Positions 8,323 to 16,446 of a stretch of DNA of 64,000 bases are shown piece by piece (within the stretch, counting starts at the first letter, position 1; each line of letters opens with the position of its first letter). Under the pieces are notes generated by a model that was not told the DNA's origin, made no database searches, and saw only the letters and a list, made by a program, of their open reading frames with translations. The stretch comes from a bacterium D16-56 (GTDB lineage: Bacteria > Bacillota > Clostridia > Lachnospirales > Lachnospiraceae), in NCBI GenBank assembly GCA_003611875.1, contig RAYY01000005.1:1-64000 (forward strand). The letters are read 5' to 3'. Both the position numbers and the translations under genes were made by a program.

Positions 8323-9147
8323 TTCATCCTTTTCCAATTTTAATTCTGATATAGGATGCACTTTTCTCTCTGATTCTGGAGGAAGTTCCATGTAATTTCC
8401 GAATTTATGTTTAAGGTATCCTTCATAGTCTTTTGCGCCCGTCAATGTAATAGTTCCAAAACGGTATCTTCCCTGACTTAAAAACCACTTCCGATAAAAT
8501 CCATATGTATTTTTGGGTGTTGGAAATGTCAATATTCTGACCATCTCTGTTTTATGACGGGCATTTATTTTAATTAACAATTCATACCAGACAATCAGTG
8601 CCTTTCTTGGCATAAGCCGCATAATCCCATATAGCCATCTAATCATTTTGTTTTTTTCAGTACGGCACCCGACCTCTGACCATAAAAATTTGCGCAGCAA
8701 AAAGCAGCTAAAAAAATGTATTTTTCTTAACATTCTGTTGTCAGGAACATTATCCAGCGGAAACAAATCAATAAAAATACCTTGCTCATATGGCATAAAT
8801 TCCTGTCCAAGCCGCACAAATTTTGTATTCTTCTTCCTTAACTTAGCATATCCCCAACGATATCCTTCTGTATCCCGTATTTCCTGAAAATAATACTTCT
8901 CTGTATCCAACTCTGTCTGGCAGGCTTTCCTGAATTTTTCATATTCTGTTCGTAAAAAACCGAGATCCGCATCATCATCCCAGGGTATATAACCGCCATG
9001 CCGAATTGCCCCTAGCATCGTCCCGCCTACCATATTGTAATGGATATTGCATTTTCTGCATATTCTGTCTACTTCCTGTAAAAGTTCTGTTTCTACCTTC
9101 TGGAGCATATGCAGTTCATCCTGTGTCATATAATAACGTTCTGCCAT
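8317..9147 (-). CDS. LicD-family phosphotransferase
   Basis: A 276-residue LicD-family protein. The family core YNMVGGTMLGAIRHGG then YIPWDDDADLG lies near residues 37-64 (conserved acidic WDDDAD), followed by FIDLFPLDNVP. LicD proteins move phosphocholine or similar CDP-linked alcohol phosphates onto surface polysaccharide or teichoic acid. I use ATG 9147, which has AGAAGGA eight bases upstream inside the 3' end of the transporter gene; the ATG at 9165 has none. The TagD-like cytidylyltransferase gene is next in the operon, so an activating enzyme and its transferase are adjacent. The transferred group is unknown. Confidence 0.9.
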   Translation of the reverse strand: MAERYYMTQDELHMLQKVETELLQEVDRICRKCNIHYNMVGGTMLGAIRHGGYIPWDDDADLGFLRTEYEKFRKACQTELDTEKYYFQEIRDTEGYRWGYAKLRKKNTKFVRLGQEFMPYEQGIFIDLFPLDNVPDNRMLRKIHFFSCFLLRKFLWSEVGCRTEKNKMIRWLYGIMRLMPRKALIVWYELLIKINARHKTEMVRILTFPTPKNTYGFYRKWFLSQGRYRFGTITLTGAKDYEGYLKHKFGNYMELPPESERKVHPISELKLEKDEG

Positions 9148-9151
9148 TTCT

Positions 9152-10138
9152 TTATTCCTTCTCACTAAATGAAAAATCCAGATAATCTTCTATATTCACT
9201 TCTGTACTAATCAGCTTTTGTTCGTAAAGAAACTTTGCCGTATTTTTCAATTCACTCTGATCCTTTGCTGTCAGCCCAACCGGGAAATTACTGTTCTCCC
9301 AAGTCTGAATCAACAGTTCCTCCGGCAGCCCTGTGACTGAAGAATATTCTTTGGCATATCCGGGAAAATCACTTTTCAATTCTTCTACAGCCCTCTGATA
9401 TTGTTCCATAAATATTTTTACAATCTCCGGATTCTGAGCAGTATATTCCTGATTTGCCACAATCACATTTTCTCCGGCATACACTCCGGTTCCGTCAGCC
9501 AGCAGTACCCCTGCTCCATCTGCACATATTTTCAGCATGGTAGGATTCCACATGGCTACAGCATCTACCTGTCCTGTCACTAATGCAGTTTCCAGTTCGG
9601 AAACGCCTAAATTAATCAGCTCCACATCCTCCATAACCATTCCCTTATCAGTCAGGATTGCATTTAAAAAATCCTGTGCAATGGAACCAATTACAATCCC
9701 TATTTTCTTTCCCTTTAATCCTGTTACCTCTGTGATATCTGATTCGTTCTGAACCACAATCCCTAATGTCCGCTCCCCATTATAGGCAATTCCAATAATA
9801 TCCCGCTTTTGTCCTGCTGCAATTCCACTGATAGCAGGAACATTTCCCATGACGCCCAAATCCTGCGCTCCTACTGCAAAGGCTTCGTTTTCTGGTGGAC
9901 CAGATTCAAATTCCGTATAGGTCACTTCAATATCATATCCTGCTTTTGCAAGAGCTTCCTCCAGCCACCCCTTTTCCTCCATAATATATAGCGGGGTATA
10001 TCCAAGGACCAATTGTTTTGCAATATTAAGATGATCTGTAGAATTTAAAGAAGCTTCTTCTTTTACACTGGTTTTACCACATCCTGCCACAGTCAATGCC
10101 GTCATAAAAGATAACATAATACAAAATGTTTTTTTCAT
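9152..10138 (-). CDS. ABC transporter substrate-binding lipoprotein (SsuA/TauA/NMT1-like)
   Basis: A 328-residue extracytoplasmic solute-binding protein. The N-terminus is a lipoprotein signal peptide with the lipobox LTVAGC (lipidated Cys20). The rest resembles the nitrate/sulfonate/taurine/thiamine-precursor family, with YTPLYIMEEKGWLEEAL near residue 45, LGVMGNVPAISGIAAGQ and GKKIGIVIGSIAQDFL. It is the binding component for the ATPase and permease encoded upstream, all on one transcript. The ligand cannot be read from sequence. Placement just before licD and a cytidylyltransferase suggests it imports a decoration precursor (for example an amino-alcohol, sulfonate or phosphonate); that is inference. 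Confidence 0.88.
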   Translation of the reverse strand: MKKTFCIMLSFMTALTVAGCGKTSVKEEASLNSTDHLNIAKQLVLGYTPLYIMEEKGWLEEALAKAGYDIEVTYTEFESGPPENEAFAVGAQDLGVMGNVPAISGIAAGQKRDIIGIAYNGERTLGIVVQNESDITEVTGLKGKKIGIVIGSIAQDFLNAILTDKGMVMEDVELINLGVSELETALVTGQVDAVAMWNPTMLKICADGAGVLLADGTGVYAGENVIVANQEYTAQNPEIVKIFMEQYQRAVEELKSDFPGYAKEYSSVTGLPEELLIQTWENSNFPVGLTAKDQSELKNTAKFLYEQKLISTEVNIEDYLDFSFSEKE

Positions 10139-10151
10139 AATCTACATTCTC

Positions 10152-10946
10152 CTATTCTTCTTTTTCATCTTTGCTTTCAAAATACTTATATATATTTCTT
10201 CGTATTTTCTGAAATACTTCGGAGCTTCTGTCTCGTATTTCTGGCAAATGGATCTCTACAATATCCAAAATCTTAGCTGGTCTGTTGGCCAGAACAATCA
10301 CCCTGTCTGCCAGGTACACCGCTTCCTCTATATCATGAGTAACTAACAGCATGGTGCTTTTTTGCTTTTTTCTGATTGTCAATAGTTCTTTTTGTAATTG
10401 GATTCTTGTCAATGCATCCAAAGCACCAAATGGCTCGTCCAGGAACAAGATTTCAGGTTCATTTACCAAAGCTCTGGCAATATTGACTCTTTGAGCCATA
10501 CCCCCAGATAATTCTCTCGGATATGCATTCTCAAAGCCTTTCAACCCTACCAGTTCCAGTACTTCGCTTATCTTCCTTCTCTTTGCCTCCTGGTCTTTGT
10601 CGTTCATAACAAATCCTATGTTTTTTTCAACTGTAAACCAAGGAAACAGCCTGTGCTCCTGATATACAAATCCCCTTCTTTTATCAGTCTTTTTTACTAA
10701 TTCGTGATCAATGATAACCTGACCTTCATAATCTGGATCCAGACCTGACATTAAGCGCAGCAAAGTGCTCTTTCCGCATCCGCTTCCACCTACTATACAG
10801 ACAAACTCTCCTCTGCTTATCTCAAAATTAATGCTGTCAAGCACCTGCAAATCTTTTTGTCTTTTCCGTTTGTATTTTTTTCGTAAGTCCCGTACTGAAA
10901 TATACTTGTTTTGCTGTTCCATATCCCTGCTTTCTAAAGATTCCAT
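10152..10946 (-). CDS. ABC transporter ATP-binding protein (SsuB/TauB-like)
   Basis: A 264-residue ABC ATPase. The Walker A motif GGSGCGKST is near residue 54, the Q-loop YQEHRLFPW near 95, the signature LSGGMAQR near 146, Walker B ILFLDEP near 166 and the switch histidine in LLVTHD. It energises the permease (10934-11701) and works with the lipoprotein (9152-10138). AAAGG lies eight bases before ATG 10946, and the start overlaps the permease stop by 13 bases. The family (nitrate, sulfonate, taurine importers) is clear, the substrate is not. Confidence 0.93.
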   Translation of the reverse strand: MESLESRDMEQQNKYISVRDLRKKYKRKRQKDLQVLDSINFEISRGEFVCIVGGSGCGKSTLLRLMSGLDPDYEGQVIIDHELVKKTDKRRGFVYQEHRLFPWFTVEKNIGFVMNDKDQEAKRRKISEVLELVGLKGFENAYPRELSGGMAQRVNIARALVNEPEILFLDEPFGALDALTRIQLQKELLTIRKKQKSTMLLVTHDIEEAVYLADRVIVLANRPAKILDIVEIHLPEIRDRSSEVFQKIRRNIYKYFESKDEKEE

Positions 10947-11701
10947 GCCAATACCTTTTTCTCCAGCAATTTCAAGATCTCATCCATAACTTTCCCCACA
11001 ATACCAATCGTAATCATTCCTATAATGACCACATCCATCTGTCCAAAGTTTCTTGCATTAGAGATCATATATCCAATCCCGCTGCTTGCCGCCACTAATT
11101 CTGCTGCTACTACACAGGACCAACTGGTTCCTAAAGCCACCCTTAATCCTGTAAATATACTTGGCATAGCTGCCGGTATTATCAGACCTAAAATATATTT
11201 AACTTTTGGTGTTTCCACCGCGTCTGCTACCTCTAACAGCTTTGGATCTATATAGCGTATTCCATCAATCACATTCAGCAAAACCACAAAAAATCCTCCT
11301 AAAAATATGAGAAAGACCTTTGAGGATTCCCCAATGCCCATCCACAAAATCACTAAAGGGATCCATGCAATCGGAGGTATTGGTTTTAATATCTGAATCA
11401 ATATTTTTGTCATTCGATAAATCGATTCCGACAAACCGATAATAACTCCACAGCAAATTCCTCCTGCAACTGCAAAGAAATATCCCTTCAACACACGTCC
11501 AACACTGATTCCAATCTCTGTCAGCAAAGAACCATCTCCAAATTTTTTCATAAATGTACTTCCAATCGTAAGAGGAGATGGCAGCAAAATTCTGCTGACG
11601 CTGCCAGTTTCTGCTGCAATATACCAAACTGCAACAATGACTATGATTAAAAACATACTTTCAAATGAACAGACCAAACTTCCCTTCATTTTATCTCTCA
11701 T
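10934..11701 (-). CDS. ABC transporter permease (SsuC/TauC-like)
   Basis: A 255-residue inner-membrane permease with about six hydrophobic helices. The EAA loop region is VADAVETPKVKYILGLIIPAAMPSIFTG, seen as EVADAVETPKV and LIIPAAMPSIFTGLRVALG near residues 155-190. It belongs to the binding-protein-dependent transport family next to SsuC and TauC. It is the first gene of the transporter trio in transcription order and follows the phase-variable acetyltransferase gene by about 26 bases. AAAGG about ten bases before ATG 11701 serves as ribosome site. Confidence 0.92.
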   Translation of the reverse strand: MRDKMKGSLVCSFESMFLIIVIVAVWYIAAETGSVSRILLPSPLTIGSTFMKKFGDGSLLTEIGISVGRVLKGYFFAVAGGICCGVIIGLSESIYRMTKILIQILKPIPPIAWIPLVILWMGIGESSKVFLIFLGGFFVVLLNVIDGIRYIDPKLLEVADAVETPKVKYILGLIIPAAMPSIFTGLRVALGTSWSCVVAAELVAASSGIGYMISNARNFGQMDVVIIGMITIGIVGKVMDEILKLLEKKVLAWNL

Positions 11702-11727
11702 TTAATGTTGCCTTTCATTATTAGTAC

Positions 11728-12652
11728 CTATTTCTCATCCTGATTATTTTCATGTCTCCTGATAAACTCATCAATATTTTCAAAAAAATCCTTATAATAT
11801 TTTCTGATTTTTTCATCTGTCCAATTCCACCATGCAATCTGATTCAATGCTTGAATTTGATACGGCTCAAATCGATATTTAATGATCCTTGCCGGTATTC
11901 CTGCTACAACAGCATAATCAGGAACATTTTTTGTGATAACTGCTCCTGCTGCTGCAATTACCCCATTACCAATATCAGAACCATTTGTAATAATTACATT
12001 TTTTCCTAGCCACACATCATTGCCAATCCTTATCCTTTTTAATTTTGGCGCCTTCCCCTGAGGCTGTACTCCTGGGAAATACCACGGTGAATCTTGACAG
12101 TCATCATATTTTTCCTGATAAATTTCATTACAATCTTCATCATGATATAAAAATGGATGTGTTGATATGTATTGCAATGCATGATTTTGCACAACATCCG
12201 CGCCAGCCGCAAAACTGCAAAATGCTCCCACGCTTTCCACTAACCAATGCTTGCACAATGGCCCGTAGCTGTACTTACCACATTGCGTTGCATATTTATC
12301 TTCTTCTGGAAAAATATCCAAAATATTTTGGTCACCGAAAATGTCAACAGCCATCTGTCGGACTTCTGTATAAACATCTGGATTTGCATTGGTTAATAAA
12401 ATCGTATATTTAGAAACATCCTTATTATGAAAGTATCCCAAACTTTTAATATTGGAATTATATTTGGAAAGCTTATTATCTACAATGTATCGCTCCAAAA
12501 TTCCAAAGCTTTCATTTAATATTTTTTTAGTAAGCATTCCATATTCCCCAAAAGGATAAATGATAAATTGATTATCTCTTTCCCCCCCCCCGAAGCTGAA
12601 TTAATAGATATTCTTCAATAGTATTTCGGATTTTTTGGTAATCGGTTACCAT
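11728..12652 (-). pseudogene. CatB-type hexapeptide acetyltransferase, switched out of frame by a poly-G tract (probably phase-variable)
   Basis: A gene in two frames. ATG 12652 has AAAGGAA upstream and reads MVTDYQKIRNTIEEYLLIQL into ten G (12582-12591), then stops at TAA as sequenced. With nine G the frame continues RGGERDNQFIIYPFGEYG straight into MLTKKILNESFGILERYIVD, giving about 307 residues. The large downstream part (from 12537) has an N-terminal domain seen in other clostridial sugar-modification proteins. It ends in a left-handed beta-helix acetyltransferase domain: RIGNDVWLGKNVIITNGSDIG, AAAGAVITKNVPDYAVVAG, IPARIIKYRF. It would acetylate a sugar of the local glycan. An internal start at 12537 preceded by GGGGA could give a shortened product even in this state, so the switch may be partial. 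No other lesion is visible, which favours phase variation over decay. Confidence 0.8.
12582..12591 (-). repeat. Ten-base poly-G tract near the 5' end of the acetyltransferase gene
   Basis: There are ten C on the plus strand, so C followed by ten G on the coding strand, 21 codons after the start at 12652. Ten G lead to a stop five codons later; nine G restore the full reading frame. It is the longest homopolymer in the window and resembles known slipped-strand contingency tracts. Confidence 0.85.
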
Positions 12653-12705
12653 CTCTATTTCCTTTCAATAATTCCTTTTTTATGATGTTTTATTCAGCAT
12701 TTCAA

Positions 12706-13437
12706 TCAAAATACTCCTAAATACACCTCTGGTTCATTCAAAAAAACATCCGTAATCCCTTGCTTCTCTAATGCTGTCAAATCCAGTAATGTCCCTGTCG
12801 GTTTCTCTGGATATAGGTGCCCGGTAAACCACGCTCGTACCGGATATCCTTTCACTCGGTCTGCCATCAAATCCATCCCTTGCCAACTCGGATGCAAAGC
12901 ATTTGCCCCACATCCCTTTAGCTTAAACAAGCAATCAGAAACCTTGGTATCCAAAACTCCAGTCTCAACATCTGGTTCCAACTTTTGTATTTTTTCCAAA
13001 GATAAGGTATAAAAAGAAGAATATATCACGCTTTCCTGCAATCCCCTTTTATGTACTAACTCTACAATCTTCTCCTCAATTCCAGGATAATGATAAACGC
13101 TTGTCTTTAACTCTATATTCAGTTTCATACCTGCTTTTAATTTATCTTCAGTCAAATCCAATACCTCATTCATTGTAGGGATACATTGGCTTGAACTGTC
13201 TCCTGCATAAATATGAAGTCGTTTCAACTCCAAAAGTGTGTAATCTTTTACAAATCCAATTCCTTCTGTAGTCCGGTCCACACGTTCATCATGAATCACC
13301 ACAAGCTGCCCATCTCTTGTTAATTGAATATCCAATTCAATTCCCACAAGCCCTTTCAATCCTGCTGCTTGTTCAAATGCCAACAAAGTATTTTCTGGGT
13401 ATCTCTGACTGCATCCCCTATGTGCCCAAATCTTCAT
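12706..13437 (-). CDS. Glycerophosphodiester phosphodiesterase (GDPD)
   Basis: A 243-residue GDPD-family phosphodiesterase. The catalytic opening is IWAHRGCSQRYPENT, then GIELDIQLTRDGQLVVIHDERVDRTT near residues 30-60 (metal-binding E-x-D and catalytic H), then LNIELKT. It hydrolyses glycerophosphodiesters to an alcohol plus glycerol 3-phosphate. There is no signal peptide, so it acts in the cytoplasm. ATG 13437 has GGAGG six bases away; the start at 13458 does not. It is the first gene of the glycan train and could supply glycerol 3-phosphate or free choline-like alcohols to the TagD/LicD pair, which is inference. Confidence 0.92.
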   Translation of the reverse strand: MKIWAHRGCSQRYPENTLLAFEQAAGLKGLVGIELDIQLTRDGQLVVIHDERVDRTTEGIGFVKDYTLLELKRLHIYAGDSSSQCIPTMNEVLDLTEDKLKAGMKLNIELKTSVYHYPGIEEKIVELVHKRGLQESVIYSSFYTLSLEKIQKLEPDVETGVLDTKVSDCLFKLKGCGANALHPSWQGMDLMADRVKGYPVRAWFTGHLYPEKPTGTLLDLTALEKQGITDVFLNEPEVYLGVF

Positions 13438-13458
13438 GATTTCCTCCACGCTGTGCAT

Positions 13459-13547
13459 GCTTCACAGCACATCGTATTTTGTGAAATATTGCATATCCCG
13501 CTTTATCAGGTATCAAATGGTATAGGTGAAACATTTCTCTTTCACCC
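13459..13547 (-). repeat. Conserved intergenic element, copy A, upstream of the GDPD gene
   Basis: An approximately 85-base minus-strand element starting at GGGTGAAAGAGAAATGTTTC and ending near CTGTGAAGC. It aligns along its length with 60927-61007. It contains a GTGAAA/TTTCAC hairpin and a TTCACA/TGTGAA stem; in the other copy the second stem is ACAGA/TCTGT, so pairing is kept while bases differ. It ends just before the GDPD ribosome site and could be a structured RNA leader or a small mobile palindrome. Confidence 0.6.
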
Positions 13548-13602
13548 TTCTTTCTCCTGATTTTTTGATATTGCCTTCCAAAATCTATTTATTTAATTCA
13601 AA

Positions 13603-13653
13603 CAAAAAAATCTGATGCATCTGTATGACAATCTCATACTTTACATCAGATTT
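13603..13653 (-). terminator. Intrinsic terminator after the broken Rpn gene
   Basis: AAATCTGATG (13608-13617) pairs with CATCAGATTT (13644-13653), with an inner GTATGA/TCATAC pairing. On the minus strand the hairpin is followed by seven T. The right arm is also part of a 30-base inverted repeat with 14968-14997. Confidence 0.8.
13624..13653 (+). repeat. Left 30-base imperfect inverted repeat flanking the Rpn gene
   Basis: It matches the reverse complement of 14968-14997 at 26 of 30 positions. The shared core is TCATACTTTACAT. The two copies bracket the broken nuclease gene and face each other. Confidence 0.6.
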
Positions 13654-13690
13654 CTCTTGGTAAACCCTATTTTCTTTTTTCTAATATATG

Positions 13691-14733
13691 TTACTTTGCT
13701 TTCTCAAGTCCAAATTCAACAAACAGCTTCTTTTGCAGTCCTTTATCAGATAAGGATCTTAAAAAATCATTAGTTCTTCCGGATTCTGACAATAAAATAC
13801 CCAGCCTGTTCACCTTATCTTCGCCTCTTGCTTCGCCTCTTGCTTCGCCTCTTGCTTCGCCTCTTGCCTCGCCCTCTGCTACAATGTAATCCAGTGCTGC
13901 ATCCATATTCACACCTCCTGCCATTTCTTCATCTGAAATATGGTCTATATATTCTATATATCTTTTGTCGTTTTTGATCTTACTAATAGCATAATTTGTC
14001 ACCAACCGTAAGGTTGATGACCTGCGTGCGCATCAGCGCACTTCCTCTATTACCATGTTTCACGATGCATCGCAACCACGGACTTTAACTTTTCCCGGTC
14101 AAATCGATCTTTTAGCATCAGCAGAAACGCCTTCATATCCCCATCAAACCGGTCAATCTCCTCCTCGGGCATATGTCTCGCATCAATCAGGTTCATCCGG
14201 TAATCCGGCGTGGTTCGTTTCATCCAGTCCTTCATATCCTCCGGAATATCCAGCATATCGTACACACTTTCCGGGCCATCCCACGGTTTGCTTCCTGTAT
14301 AAAATACCAGTGTAACCGTTGGCAGGATTTTTGTCCCTTTTGGCACTCCGTCTGCATATTTTTTCAGCTCTTTGTTCTCCTTGGCTTTTTCTGAAACCTT
14401 TCTGCACTGATAAGAATAAGTCAATGCATCCAACTCCATACAGCGTACCGGCATATAATAATGTACCCCTGTCTGGCCTTCTATTCCCATAAGGACCTGC
14501 AGCGCTATCTTATCATCAAAAATCATTGCCACCTTTTCTGCGTCTCTCAACCGTTCCAGACTTTTCTGCTCACCGTTTTCGAGAAGAAGGACCTCCTGAT
14601 TCACCGTGTCCATTTCCTGCAGCTTTGCAGGATCAATCTCTACCTGTCCGCCATAAACTCCCTGGCTGAAAAGCTGTGCAAACACCGAATCAATCTTCAG
14701 GAAATTCTTCACATTCATATCGATATCGCCCAT
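13691..14733 (-). pseudogene. Rpn-family recombination-promoting nuclease, split by a hairpin insert
   Basis: Two open pieces form one Rpn-type (PD-(D/E)XK, transposase_31-like) gene. The first (14050-14733, ATG 14733 with GAGGTG upstream) carries the nuclease core, including VNQEVLLLENGEQ, VHYYMPVRCM and LPTVTLVFYTGSKPWDGP, and ends VVAMHRETW. The second (13691-14005) resumes YAISKIKNDKRYIEYI and ends in a GEAR repeat encoded by 12-base tandem units (about 13822-13870), typical of this family. Between them about 59 bases carry two hairpins and a stop. An intact protein would be roughly 320 residues. Rpn proteins are DNA nucleases linked to RecA-independent recombination in E. coli. Confidence 0.8.
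13994..14052. repeat. Palindromic insert disrupting the Rpn gene
   Basis: The insert holds two perfect hairpins: CAACC-GTAA-GGTTG (14003-14016) and GTGCGC-ATCA-GCGCAC (14026-14041). Flanking codons (HRETW and YAISKI) read as continuous protein once it is removed. Its borders are known only to a few bases, because no related intact gene is available here. Confidence 0.65.
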
Positions 14734-15108
14734 ATCTTATCACCTCTCTCCTCTTTTTCTCATTATAACATATGTTCGATTCGACTGTAAATAGATTCTC
14801 TGTATTACGGCTTCCGTCCTGGCCACTGTTTTATTACCATTCACAGCCCCCTATGCGCCTGGCTGCGGCGCACCACCAATCACGAAAATCCGGCAGGCGC
14901 ATTTGGCATCCCTGATTCTAAATCGCCTCCGGCGATAGAACTTTCACTGAAAAAACAGCAGGCATAAAAATCTAATGTAAAGTATGAAATTGTCAAGGTA
15001 CATAACCTGTTTTTATTCAAAAGCCTTGCCATCAGCAGCTCCTGTACCAACCAGAACCTCTGCTGCATCCACCTATTATTATCCTCACAGGTATCCCAAG
15101 CTTCTTCC
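14734..15108. other. Gene-free stretch upstream of the Rpn gene
   Basis: About 375 bases with no convincing gene. It holds the right inverted repeat (14968-14997) and a possible minus-strand promoter inside it. The open frames here lack ribosome sites and family signals. Confidence 0.6.
14968..14997 (+). repeat. Right 30-base imperfect inverted repeat flanking the Rpn gene
   Basis: Partner of 13624-13653 (26 of 30 positions). On the minus strand it contains TTGACA (14991-14996) and, 16 bases on, TAGATT (14969-14974), a weak promoter aimed at the Rpn gene. Confidence 0.55.
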
Positions 15109-16446
15109 TTACCCCCGCCCTTCCACCTCCAAAAACCTCTCCATCACCCCTGCTAAAGCTGTCGAATCTCCTCGTGTCAGCTTATATTCACTTCGGCTGT
15201 TCCCATTAATCATGGAAAGGAAATCGCTGATCTCATACCGCAGGCCATCCCCCAGAAATCGCTCTGAGAACTTTTCCACATCCTGCGGGTTTTCATGATG
15301 GACCTCAAAATATGCTGTCTTCCACCAGGGCGCCTCCACCACGATATATCCCAGGGTTCCCGAAACCACCAGCCTTCCTTCTGACTTCACTCCCAGACCG
15401 CAGGTTGCGGTTCCCATTCCTTCCGGATAGGTAAAAAAGGCTTTTGTAAACAAATCCAGCCCGTTCTTCCCACGGATGCACTCAAACCGAAGCTCCTGAT
15501 ACTGGCTTCCCAATAGCTTTATGATCGGCAGCATCACATAGCTTCCCAATTCCGTAAAGCTTCCTCCGTACCTTTCATCTGTCAGCTCCCGATGGGAGGG
15601 ATTCTCCAGCTTTGTAAAACATGCTTCCACATTCCGTATGGTTCCGATCATACCGCTGCACGCAATCCCCAACAGCCTGGTAAATCCCGGACAGTAAGCC
15701 GTCTTGATCCCTTCAAACAGGATAAGTCCCTGTTCCTTCGCATATTCAAACAATTCCTCGGCCTGGCTTTTTCTAAGCGCCATCGGTTTTTCACAGAGTA
15801 CATGCTTCCCATGCTTCAAGGCAGAACGGATATATTGGTAATGGGTCTCATGAGGGGCGGCAATGTAAACCGCGTCCACAGCCTCACAAAAATCTTCCAA
15901 GCTCTCATAAGCATCGATCTCCCATCTTTTGGCAAACCGTCTGCCGCTTTCCAGATGAGGGTTGTACACAGCCTCTGTATTGATTCCGCTGACCAGCTTT
16001 GCCTCCGGGATGAAACGCTCTGCGATTCTTCCGGTGCCGATCATACCGATTCTGCAAATACTTGCCCTCTGCGCCCGCAGCATAGTGCTGGAAATGTTCT
16101 TGGTCCGTTCCAGATACACCACCTTACAGTATTCCTTCAGATAGTCGAACTGACCTGCCCAGTCAGAGCCTACGGTAAAGATGTCGATCTGGTATTTCTG
16201 AATGTCCAGGGCCTTTTGCCCCGGCGAGCTTTCGATCAGCACCTCATCGGCAAACCCGGATTTCTTTACATTTTCAATTCGGGTCATAAGGGAATCCATT
16301 ACATTGAGCTTTCCTCTGGCCTGGTCATATTCTTCTGTGGTCACTCCCACAATCAGGTAATCCCCCAGCTCCTTTGCTCTCTGCAAAAGCCGGTAATGTC
16401 CCTCATGGAACAAGTCAAACGTGCCATAGGTAATCACTTTTGTCAC
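15109..16446 (-). CDS. Fusion of TagD-like cytidylyltransferase and Gfo/Idh/MocA oxidoreductase
   Basis: A 445-residue protein. Residues 1-130 are a complete cytidylyltransferase: GTFDLFHEGHYRL with HxGH, and ISSTMLRAQR at the end. From about residue 132 a Gfo/Idh/MocA dehydrogenase follows: RIGMIGTGRIAERF (Rossmann glycine motif), AAPHETHYQYIRSAL, CEKPMAL with the conserved lysine, and a C-terminal substrate domain. The likely chemistry is NAD(P)-dependent reduction or oxidation of a sugar or polyol phosphate and its activation as a CDP derivative. The start is GTG 16446 with GGAGGA upstream, overlapping the stop of the 850-residue transferase gene as GTGA. So the donor-making enzyme and the transferase are translationally coupled. 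Confidence 0.87.
   Translation of the reverse strand: MTKVITYGTFDLFHEGHYRLLQRAKELGDYLIVGVTTEEYDQARGKLNVMDSLMTRIENVKKSGFADEVLIESSPGQKALDIQKYQIDIFTVGSDWAGQFDYLKEYCKVVYLERTKNISSTMLRAQRASICRIGMIGTGRIAERFIPEAKLVSGINTEAVYNPHLESGRRFAKRWEIDAYESLEDFCEAVDAVYIAAPHETHYQYIRSALKHGKHVLCEKPMALRKSQAEELFEYAKEQGLILFEGIKTAYCPGFTRLLGIACSGMIGTIRNVEACFTKLENPSHRELTDERYGGSFTELGSYVMLPIIKLLGSQYQELRFECIRGKNGLDLFTKAFFTYPEGMGTATCGLGVKSEGRLVVSGTLGYIVVEAPWWKTAYFEVHHENPQDVEKFSERFLGDGLRYEISDFLSMINGNSRSEYKLTRGDSTALAGVMERFLEVEGRG

Noticed and set aside
13822-13870. 12-base tandem repeats considered as a CRISPR array
   Set aside because: There are no spacers. The units encode the GEAR repeat typical of the Rpn family C-terminus. 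No CRISPR array or cas gene was found in the window.
14880-15068. A short minus-strand open frame in the gap upstream of Rpn
   Set aside because: No ribosome site and no recognisable protein pattern; composition does not resemble coding sequence.
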